From CBDFKQ01 sp965248855 (GTDB lineage Bacteria > Bacteroidota > Bacteroidia > Cytophagales > 172606-1), in NCBI GenBank assembly GCA_965248855.1, contig CBDFKQ010000014.1, forward strand, positions 558,001 through 622,000: 64,000 nt of DNA, read 5' to 3'. The notes beneath the pieces are model-generated. The model did no database searches. It was not told the DNA's origin and was given only the letters and a program-made list of their open reading frames with translations. This document shows, piece by piece, positions 43,734 through 52,551 of this stretch (its first letter is position 1; each line of letters opens with the position of its first letter). A program made the position numbers and the translations under genes.

Positions 43734-44468
43734 ATGAAAAAACTTTATTTTGGTCTGCTATCTTTCCTATTTATAAACTTAACAATAAATGCACAACAAG
43801 TTAGGTTTGGTGTAAAAACAGGAATGACATTGGCTGATGCCGCAATAAAAGAAGTTGGTTTGACAGATTATGATGGAACCAGATTGAGGGTTGCACCACA
43901 TATTGGCGGGTATGCAGAAATTAAATTACTGGATTTTTTATATGTTCAACCAAATTTAATGCTCATTGGTAAAGGTTATAAAAAACATTCCGGAGAGGAT
44001 ATTGAAAAGTTCAGTCCTATTTATTTAGAAATGCCAATTTATTTAATGGTTAAATTACCTTTAGGAGATGTAAATGTATTCGGCGGTGTTGGCCCTTATG
44101 TTGCATATGGGATAACCGGAGATTGGAGCAGAACGCACTTTAGGGTAAATGATTCAATAGGAAATGCTTTGTTTGATGGAACTACGTATAAAATTTGGGG
44201 TGATCCCGAATTAAAAAATTATCTAAAAAGAGTTGATGCCGGTGCATCATTAACATTAGGGGTACAATTAAATAATTTTTCTTTAAGTACAACATATGAT
44301 TATGGAATGTTAAATATAGGAGGAGTTGACATACCTAAATTTCATACTGTTTATGCCTGGCATAACCGCACACTTTCTTTTTCTGTGGGGTATCAGTTTG
44401 GCAGGGAAAGCAGAGCTAAAGACATTGGCGTAACCAGAAAAAAAAGCAATTATAAACGAAGAAGATAG
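43734..44468 (+). CDS. Outer-membrane beta-barrel (porin/PorT-like) protein
   Basis: The 244-residue product has a signal peptide (LYFGLLSFLFINLTINAQ) and then a barrel of the OmpW/PorT type: VRFGVKTGMTLADAAIKEVG, RVAPHIGGYAEIKLLDFLYV, QPNLMLIGKGYKKHSGEDIE, PIYLEMPIYLMVKLPLGDVN, GGVGPYVAYGITGDWSR and NRTLSFSVGYQFGRE. This repeated 'gvkaG.n....' pattern is typical of Bacteroidota outer-membrane barrels of unknown cargo. The basic tail (KKSNYKRRR) is unusual. It stands alone, divergent from argG. Confidence 0.82.
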   Translation: MKKLYFGLLSFLFINLTINAQQVRFGVKTGMTLADAAIKEVGLTDYDGTRLRVAPHIGGYAEIKLLDFLYVQPNLMLIGKGYKKHSGEDIEKFSPIYLEMPIYLMVKLPLGDVNVFGGVGPYVAYGITGDWSRTHFRVNDSIGNALFDGTTYKIWGDPELKNYLKRVDAGASLTLGVQLNNFSLSTTYDYGMLNIGGVDIPKFHTVYAWHNRTLSFSVGYQFGRESRAKDIGVTRKKSNYKRRR

Positions 44469-44470
44469 AT

Positions 44471-44597
44471 ATCTGAATTAGGATTAAACGATTTTCTTTA
44501 AAAGAAATAAAGCTTTTATAATAATTATCAATATACCGATATTAATAAATCGATATTTTATCTAAAAAATATCTGAATTAGGATTAAAGGATTTTAG
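44471..44597 (+). repeat. Two copies of an ATCTGAATTAGGATTAAA repeat
   Basis: ATCTGAATTAGGATTAAACG at 44471 and ATCTGAATTAGGATTAAAGG at 44571 differ at one base and both run into GATTTT. They lie in the gene-free stretch 44469-44889, which also has TATCAATAT/CGATAT inverted repeats at about 44525-44560 and 44755-44815 and the copy of the 29478 repeat. No gene or RNA is seen there. Confidence 0.6.
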
Positions 44598-44889
44598 GAA
44601 AAAGAGGGATTTATTTTTGTGAAAGAAAATAAATTCTTTAAAATATAAAAATTAAGGGAGCCTACCCTTTTATGTCATTACAAATCTTGTTCATTATTCT
44701 CAGGCATTTTACACAAGTCCTATCCGGGATCATTAAGTATTTTATTAAGAATGTTTATGATATTGATATATTCAATTATGAATATATCAATATCGTTTTT
44801 TCGATAAAATTAAAAATAATTTTTTTTGAAAAATTATTTTCATATCCCTAAATTCATTTAACTAATTTTGTATTTTAAAATTTGAAAAA

Positions 44890-45870
44890 ATGATTTTTGT
44901 AACCGGGGGGAATGGGTTTATCGGAAGTTTTATAATCAGAAATTTAATTGATGAAGGTCATAAAGTTTATGCGCTTATTAGAAAGGGTGCAGATAAAGCT
45001 TTATTAACAGATATAGAAAATAAAATTAATTGGGTAGAAGGAGATGTAACGGATATGCCCGTTTTATTAAATGTAATAAAAGATTTTGATGCCGTTATCC
45101 ATGCCGCTGCTGTGGTATCATTCAGCAAAAAAGACAAGGCACAAATGTTTAAAATAAATATTGAAGGAACTACCAATATTGTTAATGCCTGCCTGTTTAA
45201 TAAAATACCCAAACTTGTTTTTATCAGTTCTGTTGCCGCAATAGGAAGGAATAAAGATAAAATAATAGATGAAAAAACAATTTGGTTAGATACTAAATTT
45301 AATACGGCCTATGGAAATTCTAAATACGCAGCCGAAAAAGAAGTTTGGAGAGGTAATGCAGAAGGTTTGCAAACCGTTATTCTTAATCCTTCAATTGTTT
45401 TAGGCCCCGGAGATTGGAATAAAAGCAGTTCGAGGCTTTTTAAATATGTGTGGGAAGAGAACAAGTTTTATACATCGGGGGAAATAAATTATGTGGATGT
45501 AAGGGATGTGGCAAGGGCCGTTACAGAACTTTTAAAAGCCGATATAAACGGAGAAAGATTTATATTAAATGGGGGAAGTATTACTTTCAAAAATTTTTTC
45601 TACAAGGTTGCCACTCTTTTTAATAAAACAAGGCCAAATATTTATTTATCATCACGCTGGATAGCAATACTTTGGAGAATAGAATTTTTGCGAAGCCTTA
45701 TTACAGGTAAAGAGCCGTTAATTACACGCGAAACAGCAATGATGGCTCAAAAAAATTATTATTATGATAATAAAAAAATTATAAATACATTGAATTTTAA
45801 TTTTAACACGCTTAATAATACTTTGTCGTGGGCGTGTAGTGAATTAGAGGCAAAAATATCAAGGAATTAA
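44890..45870 (+). CDS. NAD-dependent epimerase/dehydratase family protein
   Basis: The 326-residue extended short-chain dehydrogenase has the Rossmann loop MIFVTGGNGFIGSFIIRNLI at the N-terminus, AVIHAAAVVSFSKKD, KLVFISSVAAIGRNKDKIID with the catalytic Ser, AYGNSKYAAEKEVWRGNAEG with the YxxxK pair, and VILNPSIVLGPGDWNKSS. It belongs to the dihydroflavonol-reductase-like group widely found in this phylum; the substrate is unknown. A TAATTTTG element (44863-44870) just upstream is a possible -7 box. It is followed 56 bases later by a TPR protein gene on the same strand. Confidence 0.9.
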   Translation: MIFVTGGNGFIGSFIIRNLIDEGHKVYALIRKGADKALLTDIENKINWVEGDVTDMPVLLNVIKDFDAVIHAAAVVSFSKKDKAQMFKINIEGTTNIVNACLFNKIPKLVFISSVAAIGRNKDKIIDEKTIWLDTKFNTAYGNSKYAAEKEVWRGNAEGLQTVILNPSIVLGPGDWNKSSSRLFKYVWEENKFYTSGEINYVDVRDVARAVTELLKADINGERFILNGGSITFKNFFYKVATLFNKTRPNIYLSSRWIAILWRIEFLRSLITGKEPLITRETAMMAQKNYYYDNKKIINTLNFNFNTLNNTLSWACSELEAKISRN

Positions 45871-45926
45871 TTAAGTCGGTTACCTGTTTCAGTTACTGAG
45901 GTATTAATTTTAATTTATTTAAATAC

Positions 45927-47348
45927 ATGATGGAAAGCGAATTTTATAAAGATCGTGAAGGCTTTAAGCAATCTCTGCGACTGTATGAAGAAATGTTGAA
46001 AAGTGGTGAAAATCTTTTTTTAGATATTGAAATTTATGAGCAGGTTATTGATTATTTTATAGAACAAGGAAAATTTAAAAAGGCCTTGCATGCCTGTGAT
46101 ATGGCACTTACACAATATCCATATTCTTCTGAATTTATGTTGGATAAAGCTCAGCTGCTTATACAAAACCAACGGCCTGAAGAAGCTTTGGAAATTTTAG
46201 AAAGAGTAGAGCTTTATAACCCACACGATTGTGAAGTATTGATTTTAAAAGGTAACATATATTCACTTCTGGGAGATTTTGAAAATTCTATCGTAACTTT
46301 TGAAGACGCATTGAATTATTCCGACAACAAGGATAATATTTATTATCACTTGGGCCTGGTTTATCAAAATTGGGGAAAATTTCAGGAAGCAATAGTTAAT
46401 TATAAACTTTCTATTGAAGAAAACCTGTACAATGAAGGTGCCATGTACGAATTGGCTTTTTGCCTTGATGCTATTGGTGAACTTGAAAGCAGCCTTGATT
46501 ATTATCAAAAGTTTGTTGACGTTGATCCGTTTTCAGATATTGCCTGGTATAATATAGGTATTGCTTATTCAAAGTTGGAAAAATATGATGATGCTGCAAA
46601 AGCATACGAATATGCAACCTTATTGAGAGAGGATTTTGCTTCTGCCTATTTCAATTTAGGTAATGCATATATGAATCTTCAACAATATGCAGAAGCCAAA
46701 GAAGCATATAGCAATACATTAAAACATGATTTTGAACCAACACCGGATGTATGTTGCTGCCTGGGTGCTGCCTGCGAAAAGTTAGAGCATTTTGATGAAG
46801 CATTAGTAAACTATAAAAAAGCTGCAAAGATTGACCCATTGTGGGATGAGGCATGGTTTGGTATAGGAGTTTGCCTCGATGCGCAAGATAAATGGTATGA
46901 AGCCATCCTTTTTTTCAAAAAAGCGATAAAAATAAATGATACTGATGAAGAATATTTTATTTATCTGGCTGAATGTGAAGCAAAAGTAGGAAATGTTATA
47001 TCAGCCGTGGAAGCTTACGAAAAGGCAAGTATAATGGCGCCGGCCAACCCGGATGTTTGGTTAAATTGGTCATTATTATTTTTTGAACAAGGGGATTACG
47101 AAAAAGCAATCGAATTAATTGAAGAGGGAATAGACCAATCAGCAAGCGAAGCTGAACTTTATTACAGGGCAGCAGCCTATCTTTTACAAACAGGAAAATA
47201 CAAGCAGGCATTCAATTTTTTGGAAACGGCATTGGTGCTGGATTTTGATAAACACGTTCTTTTATTTGATTTTTTCACAACTCTGGAACAGCAAAAAGCA
47301 CTTTATAAAATAATTGATCAGTATAAAGAGGATAATAAAAAAGGATAG
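45927..47348 (+). CDS. TPR-repeat protein
   Basis: The 473-residue protein is made almost entirely of about 11-12 tetratricopeptide repeats, for example DNIYYHLGLVYQNWGKFQEA, DIAWYNIGIAYSKLEKYDDA, ASAYFNLGNAYMNLQQYAEA and NPDVWLNWSLLFFEQGDYEK. There is no signal peptide and no membrane segment, so it acts as a cytoplasmic scaffold. The N-terminal MMESEFYKDREGFKQSLRLY is the standard opening of a conserved Bacteroidota family of unknown role. It follows the epimerase gene and may share its transcript. It is unlike the TPR/OmpA protein at 31812. Confidence 0.88.
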   Translation: MMESEFYKDREGFKQSLRLYEEMLKSGENLFLDIEIYEQVIDYFIEQGKFKKALHACDMALTQYPYSSEFMLDKAQLLIQNQRPEEALEILERVELYNPHDCEVLILKGNIYSLLGDFENSIVTFEDALNYSDNKDNIYYHLGLVYQNWGKFQEAIVNYKLSIEENLYNEGAMYELAFCLDAIGELESSLDYYQKFVDVDPFSDIAWYNIGIAYSKLEKYDDAAKAYEYATLLREDFASAYFNLGNAYMNLQQYAEAKEAYSNTLKHDFEPTPDVCCCLGAACEKLEHFDEALVNYKKAAKIDPLWDEAWFGIGVCLDAQDKWYEAILFFKKAIKINDTDEEYFIYLAECEAKVGNVISAVEAYEKASIMAPANPDVWLNWSLLFFEQGDYEKAIELIEEGIDQSASEAELYYRAAAYLLQTGKYKQAFNFLETALVLDFDKHVLLFDFFTTLEQQKALYKIIDQYKEDNKKG

Positions 47349-47487
47349 GAGCGCTATAAATAAGGTTCTGCCCCAACAATCTATAGAAGATATTTTATCT
47401 CGTAATATTTCTGTTAAAAACAAAATTTTTAAGGCGAATCGACATTTATTTTTTAACCTTTTTAAATTTCACGCCAACGAAATATAT

Positions 47488-50316
47488 TTATTGAACCGGA
47501 ATATAAATATCAAAAGTTGCCCCTTTGTTTACTTCTCCTGATGCGCTAATGATGCCGTTGTGATTTTCAACTATTTTTTTTACTATAGCAAGGCCAATAC
47601 CCGTTCCGGTGTATTGAGTTTTCCCATGCAATCGTTGGAATACTTCAAAAATCTTTTCGCTGTATTTAGTCTCAAAACCAATACCATTATCAGATACTCG
47701 GATATGGCAATAAGTTAAATCAGCATCAAGTTTTGGATTGTTGAAACTTCCGGCTTTATCTACCGAACATTTTATTTTTATATTCGGCTCTACATTGATT
47801 TTCGAAAATTTAATAGAATTGCTGATCAAATTATACATAAGTTGACGAAATTGAAATGGAATTACTTTTATCTCACACATATCAATCTCATCTATAATTA
47901 CATTTTTTTGTTGTAATTCCTCATTCAAATCATCTTTTACTTCTTTAATGATGGATGCAAGGCCGGTATGTTCAAATTTTCTTTCTGCAGTGCTTGTGCG
48001 AGAATAAGCCAACAAGTCTTCAATAAGTGCCTGCATTCTTTTTGCCGAATTTTGCATTCGTTGAAATTTATCCTTTCCATTTTCAGTTAAATTTTCGTAC
48101 TCCCTATCTAATATCTGACTTGAAAATGTTTGAATTTTACGCAATGGTTCTTGTAAATCATGACTGGAAATATAAGCAAACGACTGTAACTCAGTGTTCA
48201 TATTTTCTAATTCCCGGTATTTTTGTTCAAGTGTTTTGTTGGCTTCTTTTAATTCGTTAGTTCTGTTTTCTACTTGTTTTTCTAATTCCTGCGTAAAACC
48301 TTTTTCAAAATGGACATCCGTAAAGGCACCTACCCACTTTATTATTTTTTTATCTTTATCATAAACCGGCTCTCCGGTAACTGTATGCCATCTATACTCA
48401 CCATGTTTATTTCTTAGTCTTACATCGCATTTATAAATATCACCGGTTTTTAAACTGTGCATCCATATATCAGTATTTCTTTCTAAATCATCAGGATGAA
48501 TTACAGCTTTCCACTTTTCTAAACCTTTTGGGATAATACCGGAATACTCTTCCCATCTACCGGATGCAAATAAAGAATTTCCATCATTGTCCGTTTCCCA
48601 AATTAATTGTGGAAGCGTCTCAGCGATAGATCTAAATCTTTCTTCACTTTCTTCAATTTTTTTTCTGGTTTCTACTTTTTCGGTTACATCATTTACCGTA
48701 ATCATTATGGCAGATACTTCTCCATTGAGATCGTAAAGCGGCGAATATTCAAAATCAAAATAGAACATCCTTAAGCCGTCATCTCCTTTAATATAAGCCG
48801 GTGATTCAAAGCCGCTGTGAACTTTACCTGTTGTATAAACCTCATTAAGTAAACCGGCATATTTTTGCTCAATAAGTTCAGGAAATGCTTCTAAAAGTTT
48901 TTTTCCAATAACATCCTTTTCTTTTCTTCGCCATATTTTATTTAGCATAGTACTGTTTGCCATTTCAATAAAATGATTCGGGCCTCTTAAAATTGCCATA
49001 GGTATTGGCGATTCCATTACCATATTCCTAAATTGTTTTTCACTTTCTGTTATAAAATGTTTTGTTTTTACAGATTCGCTTTCATCAGTAACGGTTACTA
49101 TAATACCTGTAATGTTTCCATTATCATCTTTAAGGGGGTAATACAAAAAATTAAAGTAAGATACTTCGTACCTTCCATATCTATTAACAGGTATTGGATA
49201 TTCAATTCCATGAAATGGTATACCCGTTGTTAATACATTATTAAGTAACTCTCCCACTGTTTCTTCAACTTCAGGTAATGAATCAAATAAAGGTTTACCA
49301 ACAAAGTCTTCTTCTTTTTTATCGACAACCAGCAAATAAGCTTCATTAGCCATTTCTACAATAAACTTTGGCCCTAGTAAAATTGTAATTCCTATTGGGG
49401 CTTGTTTTACTGTATTGCGAAAACGTTGTTCACTTTTTTTTAAGGCCTCTTCTATTCTTTTTTGGTCTGTAATATCGGTATTTGTTCCAAACCATTGATG
49501 AATTTTACCTTCATCGGTTTTTCGTGGTAAAACTCGCGTTAAAAATTGTCTGAACATTCCATCAGCACCTTTTAATGGAAATATCATTTCAAAAGGTAAG
49601 CCTGTAATTATGGAATTTTGCCATTTCGTTAATACACGAGGAAGTTCATCAGGATCGTGAACTGATTGCCATCCCCATCCTTTCATTTGTTCAGGTTGGG
49701 TCCCTGTATACTCATACCACGTTTTATTGTACCAATATATCCAACCTTCAGCATCTGCCATCCACGCTAAATTTGGAATGTTATCGGCAATTGCTCTAAA
49801 TTTTTCTTCACTTTCTTTTAAAGCATCTTCAGCTGTTTTTTTACCTGTTGTTTCAATTACTGTTACTAAAACCCCACCTACTTCACTATTTTCTTTTCTG
49901 ATGGGGCTGTAAGAAAAATCGAAATAGCATTCTTCTACATACCCATTCCTATCTAAGGGAAGCATAAAATCAGTGAAGCCAACTGCTTCACCTTTCATTA
50001 CATTATCAAACATGGTTCCTATAATGTCCCAGATTTCTATAAAAGTTTCGCGGGTACTAATACCCAATGCTTCCGGATGTTTAGTAGATCCTAATATTGG
50101 TCGATAGGCGTCATTATAAAGTTGAATATATTCATTCCCCCAAGCTATATACATTCCAAAGGGATTGTCGAGCATAACAGCAACCATGGTTCTTAAGCTT
50201 TGCGGCCAATTTTCCGGATCGCCCAAAGTTGTTTTACTCCAGTCTTTTGCTCTTATTTGCTCACCCATCTCTCCACCGCCTGAGAGAAAGTAATATTCAC
50301 TGTTTTTAAGGCTCAT
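47488..50316 (-). CDS. Multi-PAS sensor histidine kinase (942 residues), paralogue of 11381-14974
   Basis: The N-terminus repeats the same sensor module as the kinase at 11381 (GGGEMGEQIRAKDWSKTTLG, WPQSLRTMVAVMLDNPFGMY) with about 80 percent identity over 160 residues. It is followed by about four PAS/PAC units instead of six. The dimerisation helix has His719 (ISSHDLQEPLRKIQTFSSQI). The ATPase boxes are RQLMYNLISNSIKFSKINVE, VSDNGIGFETKYSEKIFEVF and GTGIGLAIVKKIVENHNGI. No membrane helix is present. The receiver gene at 50331 lies 14 bases upstream on the same strand, the same order and spacing as at the other locus, so the whole pair was duplicated. Confidence 0.93.
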   Translation of the reverse strand: MSLKNSEYYFLSGGGEMGEQIRAKDWSKTTLGDPENWPQSLRTMVAVMLDNPFGMYIAWGNEYIQLYNDAYRPILGSTKHPEALGISTRETFIEIWDIIGTMFDNVMKGEAVGFTDFMLPLDRNGYVEECYFDFSYSPIRKENSEVGGVLVTVIETTGKKTAEDALKESEEKFRAIADNIPNLAWMADAEGWIYWYNKTWYEYTGTQPEQMKGWGWQSVHDPDELPRVLTKWQNSIITGLPFEMIFPLKGADGMFRQFLTRVLPRKTDEGKIHQWFGTNTDITDQKRIEEALKKSEQRFRNTVKQAPIGITILLGPKFIVEMANEAYLLVVDKKEEDFVGKPLFDSLPEVEETVGELLNNVLTTGIPFHGIEYPIPVNRYGRYEVSYFNFLYYPLKDDNGNITGIIVTVTDESESVKTKHFITESEKQFRNMVMESPIPMAILRGPNHFIEMANSTMLNKIWRRKEKDVIGKKLLEAFPELIEQKYAGLLNEVYTTGKVHSGFESPAYIKGDDGLRMFYFDFEYSPLYDLNGEVSAIMITVNDVTEKVETRKKIEESEERFRSIAETLPQLIWETDNDGNSLFASGRWEEYSGIIPKGLEKWKAVIHPDDLERNTDIWMHSLKTGDIYKCDVRLRNKHGEYRWHTVTGEPVYDKDKKIIKWVGAFTDVHFEKGFTQELEKQVENRTNELKEANKTLEQKYRELENMNTELQSFAYISSHDLQEPLRKIQTFSSQILDREYENLTENGKDKFQRMQNSAKRMQALIEDLLAYSRTSTAERKFEHTGLASIIKEVKDDLNEELQQKNVIIDEIDMCEIKVIPFQFRQLMYNLISNSIKFSKINVEPNIKIKCSVDKAGSFNNPKLDADLTYCHIRVSDNGIGFETKYSEKIFEVFQRLHGKTQYTGTGIGLAIVKKIVENHNGIISASGEVNKGATFDIYIPVQ

Positions 50317-50330
50317 TGTAAAATACTGAT

Positions 50331-50777
50331 TTAGGATAGAAGTATAAAATCTTCTTTTGAAGATAAAATATGACTTTTTTTACTGATAAGATCAAGTACT
50401 GCCTGAACTACTTTTTTAAGTTTTATAAACTCAGCAGGCTTTCGAACATAATAATTTGCACCTTTTTCATAAAGTGAGTTCACTACTGCAATATCAAAGG
50501 AGGTGGAAAAAATGATAACGGGCAAGTGTTTTAATTTTTCATCCATTCTTAATTCAGATAAACATTCAAATCCATTTTTTAGTGGCATATTTAAATCAAG
50601 AAATAAAACATCGGGCAAATTATTGGAGTTTTTGGCTAAGTAACTTATAAGTTCTACTCCATCGTTTATAATTGTAAGATTTGTGGGAATGCGCAATTCT
50701 TCCAATACTTCTTTAAAAAAAGCGCAATCATCAAGGTCATCGTCTGCAAGTAAAAGATTATGTTTAATCGGATCCAT
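50331..50777 (-). CDS. Stand-alone receiver response regulator, paralogue of 10924-11370
   Basis: This 148-residue single-domain receiver has the acidic pocket DDD at residues 12-14 (LLLADDDLDDCAFFKEVLEE), phospho-acceptor Asp61 in LFLDLNMPLKNGFECLSELR, the Ser/Thr in VIIFSTSFD and Lys in YYVRKPAEFIKLKKV. There is no output domain. Its length equals that of the receiver at 10924, and it stands next to the paralogous kinase, which implies specific kinase-receiver pairing at each locus. The C-terminal 20 residues differ most between the two. Confidence 0.92.
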   Translation of the reverse strand: MDPIKHNLLLADDDLDDCAFFKEVLEELRIPTNLTIINDGVELISYLAKNSNNLPDVLFLDLNMPLKNGFECLSELRMDEKLKHLPVIIFSTSFDIAVVNSLYEKGANYYVRKPAEFIKLKKVVQAVLDLISKKSHILSSKEDFILLS

Positions 50778-50972
50778 ACTAAAAGTAAGTATTTAATTTA
50801 TGCATTTATTATATTGACAAACAGAATATAAGCTACTTATTAACTTTCCCATTTCAGATTGTAAATTGTAAAATAATTGCCCAAGATATTCTTTTATTGA
50901 GAATAATATAACTGAATTTAATTAAATATCATCTAAACTTATATTTCTGTAATTTAAAACGATCAGACTGTA
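50778..50972. other. Gene-free stretch before the REP-like palindromes
   Basis: No protein-like frame or structured element was seen upstream of the receiver gene apart from AT-rich sequence that should carry its promoter. Confidence 0.3.
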
Positions 50973-51025
50973 CGAGATGTTACCGCAGCGCATCTCGAAC
51001 TACAGGTAGATAGGATTTGCAATCC
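50973..51025. repeat. REP-like pair of palindromes
   Basis: Two hairpins lie in tandem: CGAGATG (50973-50979) pairs with CATCTCG (50991-50997), and GGATT-TGC-AATCC covers 51013-51025. GC-rich palindromes with a GGATTTGCAATCC core resemble the REP elements tied to IS200-like RAYT transposases in Bacteroidota, as I recall. No transposase is in this window. Confidence 0.5.
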
Positions 51026-51093
51026 GTTGGAGTAGAATGAGAGGTAATTTAAGTAATAAAAGCGCAACTCCCGTAAGTTTGTAAATTGTGGTT

Positions 51094-51276
51094 TTAGCTT
51101 AATGAAAGCCGAAGGATAGAATGGGGCTTATTGTTTTTTCCTTTCTGCCGTTTTTCTATTTTAGTTACAAACTCAGTATTATAGGGTGGTTCTTGCATTA
51201 CTTCAATTTGATATTGAGAGATTTGGTAAAAGCTTTTAGGGTTTCTATTTGCGACCTATCTTTAAGATGCTTTCAT
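51094..51276 (-). pseudogene. Frameshifted antitoxin-like remnant (DUF2683 type)
   Basis: On the minus strand one frame reads LKDRSQIETLKAFTKSLNIK and stops. Another frame then reads EVMQEPPYNTEFVTKIEKRQ and ends at TAA (51094-51096). Adding one T at AAATTGAAG joins them as LNIKFEVMQEPPYN. The sequence resembles the DUF2683 antitoxin pattern ('..lkA..kaL.i.fe.....YnpeFv.ki......'). The beginning is also out of frame with the nearest ATG (51274-51276). No RelE-like toxin follows; REP-like palindromes occupy that position. The family match is from memory. Confidence 0.5.
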
Positions 51277-51328
51277 TGTCGAGTTTCATAAGGCTGCTGA
51301 CTTTTAATTTAAAATGAAAAATATTAAT

Positions 51329-52408
51329 TTAAATAATGTCATTCTCCAATGAGATTGATTTAATCAAAGCAAAAATTTCTTTATTAAATGTTTCTGAATT
51401 TTTTCCGCTTTCAGCTAATTCTCTTCCCTTTCTTCCCATTTTTTTAATAGTATCTATATCATTCCAATTTTCTTGAATAATTTTTTTCCAGTTTTCTACA
51501 TCATCAGGGTTTACCCAAAAACCAATACCTTCTTTTTCAAGATCAATATCAATGTATTCAGTTTTTGTCATTATTATTGCCTTTGATAATGCCAATGCAT
51601 CATTAAAACTCGTTAATCCACTCAAATTTTTTGAATAATGGCATGGTATTGCAATAAACCTGGCATTGGCATATTCTTTAACCATTTCTTTATAATCTAT
51701 CGGATTGTCATGAACAACCACTTCAATATTATCTCCAAAGCTTCTAAATTCTTCTTTGTAATCATTTTTAAGGCAAATAATTTTTGCTTTTATATTTTTT
51801 AATTGAGTCAGTGCTTTTCCAAAAGTTACAAAATCTCTTCCCGTCCTGCCGGCCACTATAATTTTATCACCTATCTCTTCTGACTTATTAAAATAATTTA
51901 AATCGGGACCCCAGAAGATTGGTTTAGATTTATTTTTACCGGCGATTTTATTAATTTCTTCAGAAACTATTTTACTCAATGCAGGGTAATAATCAATCCC
52001 TTTAAAACTTAATTTAAAAAATGGGGTTCTCAAAAAATCTAATCTTCCTTTTTTAAAAGGGTGATGCGCAATTGCTAAAATCGGTTTCTTGAACAATTTT
52101 AATGCTCGCAGGTAAGAGAGAAGCCATGTTTGGGTTTGACAGGGGCTGTAAATTATATCATACTTTTTAAACATTTTCAATGCCGACCATTGTTGATCTA
52201 AATCTCCTAATGGGATAGGAAAATATTTTAAAAAGAAATTTGATATTTTTACAAGAGTTGAATTTCTATTAAAAGGCGCGATGATTACTTCCATTCCCAT
52301 TTTTGCTAAATAATCTACTCCATAAATATGGTTCGGTGGTTTTTCTCCGGCCTTAATTTCTTTCCAAACGCTTTCTATAGAATAATTATTCAATATCAAT
52401 ACTCTCAT
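51329..52408 (-). CDS. Glycosyltransferase, GT-B fold
   Basis: The 359-residue protein has a GT-B shape. The N-terminal half has DYLAKMGMEVIIAPFNRN and KKYDIIYSPCQTQTWLLSYL. The C-terminal nucleotide-sugar half has DKIIVAGRTGRDFVTFGKAL, KAKIICLKNDYKEEFRSFGD, KEYANARFIAIPCHYSKNLS, SGLTSFNDALALSKAIIMTK and GIGFWVNPDDVENWKKII. It resembles the group 1 family (GT4) end motif, with Asp in place of the usual Glu. The donor and acceptor are unknown. The gene is alone on the minus strand between dnaK and the frameshifted antitoxin remnant. Confidence 0.8.
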   Translation of the reverse strand: MRVLILNNYSIESVWKEIKAGEKPPNHIYGVDYLAKMGMEVIIAPFNRNSTLVKISNFFLKYFPIPLGDLDQQWSALKMFKKYDIIYSPCQTQTWLLSYLRALKLFKKPILAIAHHPFKKGRLDFLRTPFFKLSFKGIDYYPALSKIVSEEINKIAGKNKSKPIFWGPDLNYFNKSEEIGDKIIVAGRTGRDFVTFGKALTQLKNIKAKIICLKNDYKEEFRSFGDNIEVVVHDNPIDYKEMVKEYANARFIAIPCHYSKNLSGLTSFNDALALSKAIIMTKTEYIDIDLEKEGIGFWVNPDDVENWKKIIQENWNDIDTIKKMGRKGRELAESGKNSETFNKEIFALIKSISLENDII

Positions 52409-52491
52409 GTTTTAACAATAAGCTTTTGAGTTATTAAAAATTAAAAACATTTTCGATTGGCAAATGTAGGTTTATATGTGTTATATAAAAT

Positions 52492-52529
52492 AAAAAAAAG
52501 ACTGCTTAGAAATAAGCAGTCTTTTTTTT
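52492..52529 (-). terminator. Intrinsic terminator of dnaK
   Basis: Stem of AAAGACTGCTTA / TAAGCAGTCTTT with a GAAA loop and long A/T runs, 22 bases after the dnaK stop. Confidence 0.88.
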
Positions 52530-52551
52530 ATATAATTTTTATATAATTTTT

